Numbered from the stretch's first letter, positions 1 to 8,383 are shown. The stretch is DNA of 44,962 nucleotides from Methylicorpusculum sp. (GCF_030651835.1 NZ_JAUSBX010000022.1:1-44962); one strand, 5' to 3'. Notes: generated by a model not told the origin, from the sequence alone. A program made the numbers and translations.

Positions 1-105
1 ATCGGCGCAAATAGGAATGTTTCTCAATTAGACGCAATCAGCGTGTCTGAGCGTTCGATCTGAAGGCAAAATTCCCGGAAAATCGTCATCAAAGCAACGG
101 CGAAA

Positions 106-363
106 TTATAAAAAATTGAGTTTTCTTTCAGACACTAAATACCGGGCCGCGATGGCGCGGCGTTCCCAGAACGGATCCTGGGTGTATTGCGGGGCAATAC
201 CGGGATGAGCCTTGAAAAAACGGTCGATCTGCCGGCCACTGTTGGCGGCCACGCAGCGGTCGCCGGGCTCGCAATGGCCGACTACCAACAAACTGTCGTG
301 GAATTGGCAGTCGCTGCAGTCGGCCAGCGGGGTCAGGTCGGGTTCGTGATTGGCGGATAGCAT
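106..363 (-). CDS. Short LRV-type 4Fe-4S domain protein (truncated family member)
   Basis: Product of about 85 residues. It has four cysteines spaced C-x2-C-x11-C-x5-C, followed by a block reading SGRQIDRFF and then DPFWERRAIAARY. This matches, from memory, the N-terminal Fe-S cluster domain of leucine-rich-variant (LRV) Fe-S proteins encoded beside nif genes in Azotobacter and methanotrophs. Full family members continue into helical LRV repeats; here a TAA stop follows soon after the domain, and I see no LRV repeats in the remaining 105 bases of the window, so this is a domain-only or truncated form. The ATG lies two bases after the flavodoxin stop; an alternative TTG lies six bases earlier and overlaps that stop. 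It is probably co-transcribed with nifF. Its exact role is unknown; an electron-transfer or maturation role in nitrogen fixation is inference. Confidence 0.65.
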   Translation of the reverse strand: MLSANHEPDLTPLADCSDCQFHDSLLVVGHCEPGDRCVAANSGRQIDRFFKAHPGIAPQYTQDPFWERRAIAARYLVSERKLNFL

Positions 364-365
364 GA

Positions 366-920
366 TCAAGCCGCCTGCGCCAAATTCGGCAACAGTTGCG
401 GCTTGATTTGCTCCAGCCAGATGCTAAGCCGTTCATCGGTCAAATGCGGCTGACCGCGCTGATCCAAAACCAAGCCGACGAACTGGTTGTCGATGATGGA
501 GGCCGAATGTTCGAATTGGTAGCCTTCGGTGCTCCAGCGGCCGACCATTTGGGCGCCATTGCCGTAAAACACCTGATACAGTTTGATCAATGAACTGGCG
601 AAGCGCGAGGCGTAACGCTCCTGATGGCCCAAGCCGAACAGGGCCACCCGTTTACCGCTCAGATCGGTATCGTCGAGGTGGGGTACGAACTCGGCCCAAT
701 TGGCTTCCTGGCAATCCGCCGCCAGGCCCGGCAAGTCGCCGACGCCGTAACTGGGCGTGCCCAAGATCAGGGCGTCGTACCGCAGCAGTTCGGCGGGGCT
801 GGTGCGATTGATGTTTTTGGGCTTGTCGGCTAACTCTTCGCCCAACAGGCCATAAATCTTTTTGGCCACCAGGCGAGTGCTGCCGGTATCCGTGCCGAAA
901 AAAATGCCGATTTTGCTCAT
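366..920 (-). CDS. nifF: Long-chain flavodoxin, nif type
   Basis: Flavodoxin of 184 residues, the usual length of long-chain flavodoxins. The FMN phosphate loop is at residues 9-15 (GTDTGST). The 60s loop GTPSYGVGDLPG and the 90s region with FGLGHQERY are visible, and GRWSTEGYQF and FVGLVLD match NifF of Azotobacter closely. It binds FMN in the cytoplasm and would pass low-potential electrons to nitrogenase reductase (NifH). The Fe-S domain gene follows within two bases, giving a two-gene nif-type operon. A sigma-54-like element lies 57-72 bases upstream of the start, which would fit NifA control. No other nif genes are in the window, so the nif assignment rests on sequence similarity and the neighbour. 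A general long-chain flavodoxin (fldA) is the alternative. Confidence 0.85.
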   Translation of the reverse strand: MSKIGIFFGTDTGSTRLVAKKIYGLLGEELADKPKNINRTSPAELLRYDALILGTPSYGVGDLPGLAADCQEANWAEFVPHLDDTDLSGKRVALFGLGHQERYASRFASSLIKLYQVFYGNGAQMVGRWSTEGYQFEHSASIIDNQFVGLVLDQRGQPHLTDERLSIWLEQIKPQLLPNLAQAA

Positions 921-976
921 AAGTCACCTGTCATCGAGTTTGCTGGGTTTGGCCAAGCAGCCTTTTATTTCAAAGC

Positions 977-992
977 AGCAAAATTCGATCCA
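977..992 (-). promoter_or_regulatory. Candidate sigma-54 (-24/-12) promoter for nifF
   Basis: Read on the minus strand this is TGGATCGAATTTTGCT. It keeps the invariant GG and GC dinucleotides exactly 10 bases apart and matches the TGG..CG-N4-TTGCT frame of the RpoN consensus, with two mismatches in the -24 box. It lies 57 bases upstream of the flavodoxin ATG. I found no perfect TGT-N10-ACA NifA site in the 250 bases further upstream, which weakens the call. Confidence 0.45.
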
Positions 993-1714
993 GGTTTTAA
1001 AGAATCAGTGGGAATTTTTTTTATTAAATATCAGTTATTTGTAGCGGATGTTGGTCGGAAAAGCTGCGGGCAAATGAGGGTATGGCTACAATTGCAGCGC
1101 AAATGCAACAATTGGCATACCCAGTGTAGAAATAACCGGGTCAGTGTAAAGTTATTCTTTCAGGTTTCCCGATCGATGCGGTTCGTTCTTCACCGCATCC
1201 TACCGCGCTTAACATGTGTTTGAAATAATATGAAAATTCAAAATCGCATCGCTTGAGGTATTAATGTTTTATTGCCTAAATTATATTGGTCAGCTGCAAT
1301 ATCAGTGCTGATAGGCAATAGTCGATCAAATACAGTTTTAACCACTTTGTAGCACTCGCAGAGTTGATCTTCCAAGCCGGAACGGTTCGAGACGCTAAGA
1401 TGGCATCGATGATAGGTTATCAAACCTTTTTTGTAATTACTCAGCGTAATTTTTTCAAAAAAATAAAAATAATGCTTGATAAGGTTTTTCGCGAAAAATT
1501 GAAATTTCAAGCACGCCTTATCAAGGCATCAAATTAGCCTTTTAAAAGGCTTACTAAAGTGGACCCAAAGGCCCAAGCGTTTATTAGAAATACAGCTGCT
1601 TGCTAGCGACTACTTTTCGTGTCATGTCGGTGATTCTCGAAGGCAAAAATCGGATTTTAAAGCAGACCTTATAATAACGCCATATTATCACGATGACGGA
1701 ATTAACCGCTTGGC
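993..1714. other. Gene-free, AT-rich region between nifF and the IS66 remnant
   Basis: No coding sequence, RNA gene or clear repeat is supported here. A 90-codon minus-strand open frame (1238-1510) exists, but its composition is poor and I recognise no motif in it. The stretch may be decayed DNA flanking the IS66 fragment. Confidence 0.4.
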
Positions 1715-1923
1715 GACTATACGTTGATCGGTTACGAGCATCGTCAAGTGCTCGATATTGATATTCGACGCGTCGTAACCGAATATCAGGCGGAAATTCT
1801 ACAAGATCAGCAGGGCCAGCGTTTTACGACGGCTTTCCCGGCGGAGGTCAGCAAAGCCGTCCAGTGTGGCAACGGCGTCAAAGTCCAGGCGGTGTATTTG
1901 TCCCAATATCAATTGATCCCTTC
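1715..1923 (+). pseudogene. IS66-family transposase remnant
   Basis: About 70 codons read GYEHRQVLDID, then VVTEYQAE, then FPAEVSKAVQ and VKVQAVYLSQYQLIP. This is the conserved stretch after the zinc-finger-like part of IS66 TnpC transposases (family pattern VTEH-AE, FP-GV--PVQYG, AVYLSQYQLIP). The usual cysteines of the finger are replaced by residues such as DQQ, and the similarity stops at about 1923, just before the membrane protein gene. Neither end of the IS nor the DDE catalytic region is present. It is an inactive, degenerate fragment. Confidence 0.75.
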
Positions 1924-1959
1924 AATACCCAAGCTAATCTGGCTGAAATTCCGGGTGAT

Positions 1960-2418
1960 TCAGGTGAAGAGCAGAAGGGTCGCGCTCAGCGAGCTGATGA
2001 TAAGTGCAACCCGAATCCAGACGACGATTTTAGATGATTCGGCCAGCGCCAACCGCCGTTCCTGAACGTTGGCGTATGCACGTCGAGAAATAATTTTCGC
2101 CATGTGCATGAAATACCATGTTAAGCCAATGGCGATGGCTAGGCTGCTCCAGAAAATGATGATTTCCGACGTTCTTTTAGATAGGTGGAAGGCCCATTTA
2201 AAGAAATGTTCGGCTATTGTTTCAAAAAGCTCGAACAGTATATGTAAAGCATGTCCGAGCGCTATAAGACCATGTCCAAGCAACGAAAACAGGGTATCGC
2301 CAAACAGGAACAGGGTGGGGATACCTAGTACAAGGCCAACTGTGACACCACCCAAAAAGCGATACAGGGTTCTTGCGTAAGCAATCAACTCTGTTCTAAG
2401 CAGTTCAATTTTTGTCAT
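1960..2418 (-). CDS. Unknown small integral membrane protein
   Basis: A protein of about 152 residues. The ATG at 2418 is preceded by GAGGAAAA at good spacing, so the 12 codons further upstream (ATG at 2454) are probably not used. After a short N-terminal amphipathic segment (TKIELLRTELIAYARTL) there are hydrophobic stretches at about residues 22-40, 40-60, 85-107 and 130-150, suggesting about four membrane spans, with a charged loop (RRAYANVQERRLA) before the last. I recognise no family. It is transcribed alone, between an IS66 remnant and fae, with about 300 bases of non-coding sequence upstream. Its function is unknown. Confidence 0.6.
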   Translation of the reverse strand: MTKIELLRTELIAYARTLYRFLGGVTVGLVLGIPTLFLFGDTLFSLLGHGLIALGHALHILFELFETIAEHFFKWAFHLSKRTSEIIIFWSSLAIAIGLTWYFMHMAKIISRRAYANVQERRLALAESSKIVVWIRVALIISSLSATLLLFT

Positions 2419-2696
2419 TAAATTTTCCTCGCAATCACTCGGTAAGCGCAACACTTGCTTTTGACATTTACTTGGCTAACGATCCTGGTGTTTTGCCGGT
2501 GTGGGCTTTATTTGGGCAGGTTCCTTGCTTCGTGTGATTTGGGAAAATCCGGAACCTACGCTGAACATAAAGCTGGTGACTTCATCTGATGGCTTTCGGT
2601 GCACCCAGCTGGGACTCGGCATAAAATCAAAGCATTTTTATTAGAAATGACTTACAAACCACATCGTAGATGAGCTTAACCGATTTAAGCATGACA

Positions 2697-2726
2697 GGGA
2701 TGCGCCGTCTGCTGACGGCGCATCCC
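2697..2726 (-). terminator. Perfect 13-bp hairpin downstream of the fae-family gene
   Basis: GGGATGCGCCGTC and GACGGCGCATCCC form a perfect 13-bp stem with a 4-base loop, starting 8 bases after the stop codon of the minus-strand gene. There is no long T tract on the exit side, so it is either a weak terminator or an mRNA 3'-end stabiliser. Confidence 0.6.
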
Positions 2727-2733
2727 CGGTCTA

Positions 2734-3282
2734 TCAGATTTTTCCGTCCAAGCCCATTTGAAAGTATTTATGGGTGATTTTATCCTGATTTTCCAGCAGC
2801 CAGTCGATGTCCGGTGTGTTCGTCATGGCTTTGTGAATGGCTAGCGCCATGGCTTTGCGGTGAATGTCGAACAGTATCCGGTGATCCAGATTGTTATCGG
2901 TAATTACGCTGGGATTGAGCCATACCGAGCAGATGATGCCCAAATCATTGGCTTTTTCTTTTGGAATATCCCCGGCGCGGACAGCGTCCAGAACGCCGTT
3001 GGCAATAGCTGCTTGAACCGTACCCATCAAAATATTGGTATATCGGCTGTTTTTAACGGTGACTTTGCTGACCATCAGCGTGACCGGTCTGACTTGTATG
3101 TCGGTATTCAAAATTGCAAATACCCGGGTATGGCCTTGAACCTGATCGCCGGTCAGTGTAGCCAAGGCAGTACCTACAGGGCCGTCGAGTTCGCCGATGA
3201 TTACTTCGGGTTCGGCTGCTGTGCCTGGAGGGCCGCCTGCTACCAGGGCTTCACCTGTTCGCATGATGATTCTTTCTGTCAT
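2734..3282 (-). CDS. Formaldehyde-activating enzyme (Fae) family paralogue, active-site His replaced
   Basis: A 182-residue Fae-family protein. Classical Fae condenses formaldehyde with tetrahydromethanopterin in methylotroph C1 oxidation. Family landmarks are visible: GEALV near the N-terminus, VIIGELDGPVGTAL, VRPVTLMVSKVTVKN, and a Gln exactly 17 residues after the KVT lysine, as in the Methylobacterium enzyme. The lysine, threonine and glutamine that line the cofactor site are therefore kept. In my alignment, however, the residue matching catalytic His17 is Glu, and the pair H-x-D is E-x-E. The protein is also about 12 residues longer than classical Fae, at the C-terminus. It is probably a Fae2/Fae3-like paralogue with a changed or regulatory role. 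A strong RBS (GAGGAGA) precedes the ATG. It is divergent from a radical SAM gene 86 bases away. Confidence 0.85.
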   Translation of the reverse strand: MTERIIMRTGEALVAGGPPGTAAEPEVIIGELDGPVGTALATLTGDQVQGHTRVFAILNTDIQVRPVTLMVSKVTVKNSRYTNILMGTVQAAIANGVLDAVRAGDIPKEKANDLGIICSVWLNPSVITDNNLDHRILFDIHRKAMALAIHKAMTNTPDIDWLLENQDKITHKYFQMGLDGKI

Positions 3283-3368
3283 AACATTTCTCCTCGATAA
3301 ATTGCAGAATCTGGATTGAGCTATACGCTAGAATAACACTTCCTTGTTTTTTGTTTAACCCTGCGCCG

Positions 3369-4220
3369 ATGAGTTCCAGTTTAACGACCACCGATCATGA
3401 CCGGAATGCTGCCGGTCTGACCTATATCTATCCCGTCTTGTCCAGACGAGCAGGGGGTGTCTCGATTGGCATCAATTTTAATATTAATAACGCCTGTAAC
3501 TGGCGATGTATCTATTGTCAGGTTCCGGACTTAACCCTGGGTGCTGCGCCGGATATGGATTTTGCGTTACTCGAAAAGGAGCTGCGGTTTTTTATCGAGG
3601 ATGTTTTATCGGGTGATTTTTTTGACCGCTTTAATGTTGATTCGCCATTAAGACAGATCAAGGATATAGCGATTTCGGGGAATGGAGAACCGACGAGCTT
3701 GAGGCATTTTGATCAGGCGGTACGGTTGATAGGCAGCATTGCTAAAGAAATGGGGATTTTTCCGGGAGCCAAGTTTGTTCTGATTACCAATGGGAGTCTG
3801 ATGCATCATTCATCGGTACAAAGAGGCTTAAGGATACTCAACGAATTTGGAGGCGAGGTCTGGTTCAAATTGGATAGTGCCACTGATGCCGGAAGGAAGT
3901 TGATCAATAATGCCGGATTGTCCATTGATAAAACCGCTGAGAATTTGCATATTTCAGCGCAATTGTGCTCAACAAAAATTCAGACGTGTTTGATAGATTA
4001 TAGGGGCACTGGATTGAGCGAAGAGGAAAAGAACGCTTATATTGAATTTTTGTCACGGTATAAAAATATTACCGGCTTGAAGAGTATCATGCTTTACGGT
4101 TTGGCAAGGCCCTCTTTGCAGCAGGAAGCGGTTGATTTGAAGCCACTTCCGGCGCAAGTGATCAACGATTTTTCTGAATCACTCAAAGCTTTGGGATTTG
4201 ATGTCAGTGTCAATGTTTAA
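3369..4220 (+). CDS. Radical SAM domain protein of unknown substrate
   Basis: A 283-residue protein with the 4Fe-4S/S-adenosylmethionine signature C-x3-C-x2-C at residues 43-50 (CNWRCIYC) and the glycine-rich SAM-contact motif SGNGEPT at 103-109. The layout, with ITNGSL after the second third and a TIM-barrel-like pattern, fits a minimal radical SAM core. No auxiliary-cluster cysteine motif (SPASM-like) is evident at the C-terminus, where only isolated cysteines occur. I choose the ATG at 3369; an in-frame TTG at 3351 would add six residues. No strong Shine-Dalgarno is seen for either. It is divergent from the fae-family gene, so a link to C1 metabolism is possible but unproven. The substrate cannot be told from the sequence. 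Confidence 0.75.
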   Translation: MSSSLTTTDHDRNAAGLTYIYPVLSRRAGGVSIGINFNINNACNWRCIYCQVPDLTLGAAPDMDFALLEKELRFFIEDVLSGDFFDRFNVDSPLRQIKDIAISGNGEPTSLRHFDQAVRLIGSIAKEMGIFPGAKFVLITNGSLMHHSSVQRGLRILNEFGGEVWFKLDSATDAGRKLINNAGLSIDKTAENLHISAQLCSTKIQTCLIDYRGTGLSEEEKNAYIEFLSRYKNITGLKSIMLYGLARPSLQQEAVDLKPLPAQVINDFSESLKALGFDVSVNV

Positions 4221-4228
4221 AACGCCGT

Positions 4229-4480
4229 TCAGGCTTTGATATCCAGAAGACTGCCCAGCATCTTTTTGTCATGGGTGATTATTTTTGTCGCTGCTGCAGT
4301 TTCCAATTCGGTTTCTTTTAAGCTTATGATAGGTTTTATAAGGTCCGTTGACTGGTAATTTGTGCTGCCCACTTCATTCGCTTTCATCGGCATTGAAGCT
4401 ATGGTTTGTGTTGCCTCTGATGCCTTGTGTTGAGCGGTATTGATTAAATTGAGGGCATGGGTGGTTGGACTAATATTCAT
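4229..4480 (-). CDS. Small protein resembling the two ends of a flagellar rod protein
   Basis: 83 residues. The N-terminus (NISPTTHALNLINTAQHKAS, then TIAS) resembles the N-terminal helix of flagellar rod and hook proteins (pattern ALSGLQAAQ...A..IAN). The C-terminus (DLIKPIISLKETELETAAA, then MLGSLLDIKA) resembles their C-terminal domain (DLV..MV.L..AE..Y.AN.KVI.T.DEMLG.LLDI.A). The central region of true rod proteins is missing. AAGGGGA precedes the ATG at a good distance. It is convergent with the radical SAM gene, with only 8 bases between the stops. No flagellar genes are in the window. It may be a stand-alone assembly or adaptor peptide; this is a motif-level reading. Confidence 0.5.
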   Translation of the reverse strand: MNISPTTHALNLINTAQHKASEATQTIASMPMKANEVGSTNYQSTDLIKPIISLKETELETAAATKIITHDKKMLGSLLDIKA

Positions 4481-4689
4481 GGTAATCCCCTTCGAGTTGG
4501 TTCCTGCTTAATAGTAGATTTAAAAGCGAAAGCCGTAAACAAATTGATTCCACTCAATGAAGATTGTGCGATTCAAGTCCGATTTCTCTTTCAGTTTAAA
4601 AATATTCCAGATAGCAAGTCAGGCTGGAATTATAAAAATACTTGTTTTTAAAATCAATTATCAAGTAGAATCTCTCGTTCATTCGGTGT

Positions 4690-4774
4690 GCGAATGTGGC
4701 GGAACTGGTAGACGCGCTGGATTTAGGTTCCAGTAGGTAATCCTGTGAGAGTTCGAGTCTCTCCATTCGCACCA
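4690..4774 (+). tRNA. tRNA-Leu (UAG anticodon)
   Basis: An 85-base cloverleaf with acceptor stem GCGAATG/CATTCGC, a long variable arm of the type II class and an encoded CCA. The anticodon stem CTGGA/TCCAG holds the loop TTTAGGT, giving anticodon TAG at 4724-4726. The T arm contains GTTCGAGTC. It lies 118 bases upstream of tig. Confidence 0.96.
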
Positions 4775-4892
4775 ACAAATTCTCAGTTCAATCATATAGC
4801 GTCTATCGCTGGTAGATTCACGTATCCATTGGCCGTTCTTTCGGCATCTTTGATAAATTCATCAATCCGTATTTTAAAGTTGAGGTAAAGAA

Positions 4893-6194
4893 ATGCAAGT
4901 TTCTGTCGAAAAGACATCTGAATTAAGCAGAAAAATGACTGTTAGTGTGCCCGAGGAAGTTGTTCAGGAGAAAATGGAAGATCGGCTCAAAAAGCTGGCG
5001 CGCGAAGTTAAGCTAGATGGTTTTCGGCCCGGTAAGGTGCCTCAGCATGTCGTCAAAAAAATGTATGGAGACAGAGTTAGGGGTGAAGTGACTGGCGATC
5101 TGATTCAGTCCACTTACTACGAAGCAATCCAAGAAAATAACTTGAGACCTGCCGGTTATCCCAGTATTGATCCTTTGGATGAAGCAGCGGGTTTCAAATA
5201 TACCGCCGTGTTTGAAGTGTATCCCGAGATCTCTTTAGAAGGTATCGATCAGCTTGAAATAACAAGAAAGCACGCCAAGATAGAAGCGTCTGATCTTGAT
5301 GCGATGGTTGAAAAAATAAGAAAGCAAAAGAAAGGCTGGGCTCAAGTCGAAAGACCGTCACAAGTTGATGACAAAATTACCATCAGTTTTACGGGTGTCT
5401 GCGAAGGTGAAAACTTTACCGATGGTAAAGTAGAAAATTTTCAGGTGGAAATCGGTGCAAATCAAATGATTCCCGGCTTTGAAGATCATCTGAAAGGCCT
5501 TTCTACCGGTGATAACAAGACTTTTGAGATCAGCTTTCCTGAGCAATACGGAAATGCAAAATTAGCCGGCAAGCCTGCCACTTTTGAAATCGAAGTAACT
5601 AAGGTCGAAGAACCGAGCTATCCTGAACTTGATGAGGCGTTTATCAAGTCGTATGGAATAGAAAACGGTGATATGAACGCTTTTCGTGAAGACGTAAAAG
5701 CAAATATGGAGCGGGAATTAGCGATGGCTTTAAATGGTCAGCTGAAAAATGCTGTCATGGATGCGCTCTTCGATAAAATTAAAGTGACGTTACCGAGTTC
5801 ATTGGTTGATGAAGAAATCAATAACTTGCAGAAGCCCTATAGGGAAAATGCAAAAAAACAAAAATTAAATGCTGAAGACCTTAATTTGCCTAGAGATATG
5901 TTTGAAGAACAAGCTAACCGCAGAGTTGCTTTAGGCTTGATTCTGGCGGAGATTATTCATAAGAACGGCATTAAAGTATCGCCTGATAAAGTACGTGAAA
6001 CCATTGAAGACATGGCCAAAAGTTACGAAAGGCCTACTGATGTAGTCAACTGGTATTACTCGGATGAGCAAAGGTTGAATGAGGTCCGTCAAATGGTTCT
6101 TGAAGATCAAACCGTTGAGTGGATAGTCTCTCAGGCCAAGGTAGCCGATGAAAATGTAAGTTTTGATGCTATTATGACTACCCAACAGTCTTAA
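4893..6194 (+). CDS. tig: Trigger factor, ribosome-associated chaperone
   Basis: 433 residues, the normal length for trigger factor. The ribosome-docking signature GFRPGKVP is at residues 43-50. A central FKBP-type prolyl isomerase domain runs from about 150 to 245, and a helical C-terminal chaperone region follows. It binds nascent chains at the exit tunnel in the cytoplasm. GAGG precedes the ATG. It is followed 18 bases later by clpP, the standard gammaproteobacterial order tig-clpP-clpX-lon-hup, so folding and degradation factors are encoded together. Confidence 0.97.
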   Translation: MQVSVEKTSELSRKMTVSVPEEVVQEKMEDRLKKLAREVKLDGFRPGKVPQHVVKKMYGDRVRGEVTGDLIQSTYYEAIQENNLRPAGYPSIDPLDEAAGFKYTAVFEVYPEISLEGIDQLEITRKHAKIEASDLDAMVEKIRKQKKGWAQVERPSQVDDKITISFTGVCEGENFTDGKVENFQVEIGANQMIPGFEDHLKGLSTGDNKTFEISFPEQYGNAKLAGKPATFEIEVTKVEEPSYPELDEAFIKSYGIENGDMNAFREDVKANMERELAMALNGQLKNAVMDALFDKIKVTLPSSLVDEEINNLQKPYRENAKKQKLNAEDLNLPRDMFEEQANRRVALGLILAEIIHKNGIKVSPDKVRETIEDMAKSYERPTDVVNWYYSDEQRLNEVRQMVLEDQTVEWIVSQAKVADENVSFDAIMTTQQS

Positions 6195-6212
6195 CATTTT
6201 AAAGAGGCATTG

Positions 6213-6860
6213 ATGAATTATCAGTTCGAAAAGACCAAAGAATTTTCTCCTCAAGCGGCGGGCGGGTTGGTGCCCATCGTCATAGAGCAGACCGCAAGAG
6301 GTGAGCGTTCGTTTGATATTTACTCGCGCCTGTTAAAAGAACGCGTTATTTTTTTAGTAGGACAGGTTGAGGATTACAGTGCGAATTTGATAGTTGCGCA
6401 ACTGCTCTTTTTAGAGTCAGAAAATCCTGACAAAGATATTCATCTGTATATAAATTCTCCAGGCGGCTCAGTTACTGCCGGTATGGCCATTTACGATACG
6501 ATGCAGTTTATTAAACCCGACGTGAGCACCATGTGCATAGGTCAGGCTGCCAGTATGGGCGCTTTGTTATTAACCGGTGGCGCCAAAGGAAAACGGTTTT
6601 GTTTGCCGCATTCCAGAATGATGATCCATCAGCCTTTGGGTGGTTATCAGGGCCAGGCTTCGGATATCGATATTCATGCGCGTGAAATTCTGTTAATCAG
6701 AGAAAAATTAAATAAAGTACTCGCAGCTCATACCGGGCAGGCCTTAGAAAAAATTCAGCAAGATACCGATCGCGATAATTTTTTGAGTGCCAGTGATGCG
6801 GTTGAGTATGGATTGATCGATAAGGTGCTGACAACGAGGGCAAATGTTACCGATAAATAA
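6213..6860 (+). CDS. clpP: ATP-dependent Clp protease proteolytic subunit
   Basis: 215 residues, including a short N-terminal propeptide. The serine protease triad is visible as Ser114 (in QAASMG), His139 (in MMIHQP) and Asp188, matching the E. coli preprotein with an offset of three. It forms the two-ring degradation chamber that works with ClpX. I take the ATG at 6213, with AGAGG upstream; a TTG codon immediately precedes it but is not needed. It lies between tig and clpX. Confidence 0.97.
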   Translation: MNYQFEKTKEFSPQAAGGLVPIVIEQTARGERSFDIYSRLLKERVIFLVGQVEDYSANLIVAQLLFLESENPDKDIHLYINSPGGSVTAGMAIYDTMQFIKPDVSTMCIGQAASMGALLLTGGAKGKRFCLPHSRMMIHQPLGGYQGQASDIDIHAREILLIREKLNKVLAAHTGQALEKIQQDTDRDNFLSASDAVEYGLIDKVLTTRANVTDK

Positions 6861-6950
6861 TCATTGGTAATATGTGCGTTTCAATATATTCTTTTTACCT
6901 AAGGGTTAAATGTCTCAATTTAATGTGTGGGCAGCTTGGAGGTCTTCTTT

Positions 6951-8222
6951 ATGAGTAATGACAAAAGCGGCAAGGATGACGATAAACTCCTGTATTGTTC
7001 TTTCTGCGGAAAAAGTCAGCATGAAGTAAGAAAGCTCATTGCCGGTCCTTCAGTCTATGTTTGTGATGAATGTGTAGAATTGTGCAACGACATCATTAAA
7101 GATGAGCTGCAAGAGGAAGAGGGTTATGGCTTTGGTGCTTTACCAAAACCCAAGGAAATAAAACAGGTTTTAGATGAATACGTCATCGGTCAGGAAAGCG
7201 CCAAAAAGATTTTGGCCGTGGCTGTTTATAATCACTATAAAAGATTGCGCAGTAAATCAAAAAAAGATTCTGTGGAGTTGGCAAAAAGCAATATTTTGCT
7301 GATTGGTCCTACCGGCTCAGGAAAAACATTGCTGGCTGAAACACTGGCCAGATTGTTGGATGTGCCTTTTACGATTGCCGATGCGACGACGTTGACAGAA
7401 GCGGGTTATGTTGGTGAAGACGTAGAAAATATCATCCAAAAGATTTTGCAGAAATGCGACTATGATGTCGAAAAAGCTGAATCAGGTATCGTATACATCG
7501 ATGAAATCGACAAGATTTCCAGGAAATCTGATAATCCTTCTATAACCCGGGATGTCTCGGGAGAAGGGGTGCAACAGGCTTTACTCAAGCTTATTGAGGG
7601 AACAGTAGCTTCTGTTCCGCCGCAAGGAGGGCGCAAGCATCCTCAGCAAGAGTTTTTGCAGGTCAATACGGCCAATATTTTATTTATCGTTGGTGGCGCT
7701 TTTTCAGGGTTAGATCGTGTCATTAAAGAACGGTCAGAAAAAGGTGGTATAGGTTTCTCTGCTGAGGTTAAAACCAAAGACAACAAGAAAAATGTCGGTG
7801 AGATTTTTTCCCAGGTAGAATCTGAAGATCTGATCAAATACGGTCTGATTCCGGAATTTGTCGGACGTTTGCCCGTTGTAGCTACGCTGGATGAGCTTGA
7901 TGAAGCGGCGCTGGTAAAAATTCTGACAGAACCTAAAAATGCATTGATTAAGCAATATCAGCATTTGTTTGAAATGGAGGGGGCCGAGCTGGAGTTTAGG
8001 GAAGATTCTTTGATGTCTATCGCCCGGAAATCGATGGAGAGAAAAACAGGCGCTCGCGGTTTGCGGACAATTGTTGAGAACGTATTGCTGGATACCATGT
8101 ACGAGTTGCCCTCTGCAGAAAATATTACCAAAGTGGTCATAGATGAAAGCGTTATTCTCGGTGAATCAAAACCGATTCTGGTATACGAGAAAGAACAGAA
8201 ACGGGCTTCGTCAGACACCTGA
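6951..8222 (+). CDS. clpX: ClpX unfoldase, ATP-binding subunit of ClpXP
   Basis: 423 residues from the ATG at 6951, which has TGGAGG at a good distance; an in-frame TTG 24 bases earlier is unlikely. The N-terminal zinc domain has Cys16, Cys19, Cys38 and Cys41. The AAA+ core has Walker A GPTGSGKT at 119-126 and Walker B with DEID at 184-187. The RKH pore loop (228-230) and the IGF loop that docks on ClpP (267-269) are both present, so a working ClpXP is expected. It unfolds tagged substrates and feeds them to ClpP. A hairpin terminator follows at 8251. Confidence 0.97.
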   Translation: MSNDKSGKDDDKLLYCSFCGKSQHEVRKLIAGPSVYVCDECVELCNDIIKDELQEEEGYGFGALPKPKEIKQVLDEYVIGQESAKKILAVAVYNHYKRLRSKSKKDSVELAKSNILLIGPTGSGKTLLAETLARLLDVPFTIADATTLTEAGYVGEDVENIIQKILQKCDYDVEKAESGIVYIDEIDKISRKSDNPSITRDVSGEGVQQALLKLIEGTVASVPPQGGRKHPQQEFLQVNTANILFIVGGAFSGLDRVIKERSEKGGIGFSAEVKTKDNKKNVGEIFSQVESEDLIKYGLIPEFVGRLPVVATLDELDEAALVKILTEPKNALIKQYQHLFEMEGAELEFREDSLMSIARKSMERKTGARGLRTIVENVLLDTMYELPSAENITKVVIDESVILGESKPILVYEKEQKRASSDT

Positions 8223-8250
8223 AGTTATTTCAGGTCGAGAGTGAAAAATC

Positions 8251-8277
8251 AAAAGGGGGCTTTGCGGCCCCTTTTTT
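8251..8277 (+). terminator. Intrinsic terminator after clpX
   Basis: AAAAGGGG pairs with CCCCTTTT across a 9-base loop, and the right arm runs into six Ts. It starts 29 bases after the clpX stop and separates the tig-clpP-clpX unit from lon. Confidence 0.85.
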
Positions 8278-8320
8278 GTGCGTGTTTCCTATCACTTTCG
8301 TTATTTATTATCATGCGAAG

Positions 8321-8348
8321 CTTGCTATTTGTGATCACGTCCCTATAT
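8321..8348 (+). promoter_or_regulatory. Candidate heat-shock (sigma-32) promoter for lon
   Basis: CTTGCTA, then 13 bases, then CCCTATAT. This resembles the RpoH consensus (CTTGAAA, 13-15 bases, CCCCATNT). It lies 36 bases before the lon ATG, and lon is a classic heat-shock gene in E. coli. The -10 box has one mismatch in the CCCC run. Confidence 0.5.
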
Positions 8349-8383
8349 TCTAGCTTCAAACAATGAATTGATAGGTTCCAACG

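Noticed and set aside
1238-1510. 90-codon minus-strand open frame in the gap upstream of the IS66 remnant
   Set aside because: AT-rich, no recognisable motif, no convincing RBS; likely a chance frame.
2860-3300. 146-codon plus-strand frame opposite the fae-family gene
   Set aside because: Antisense of a clearly conserved protein with a good RBS on the other strand.
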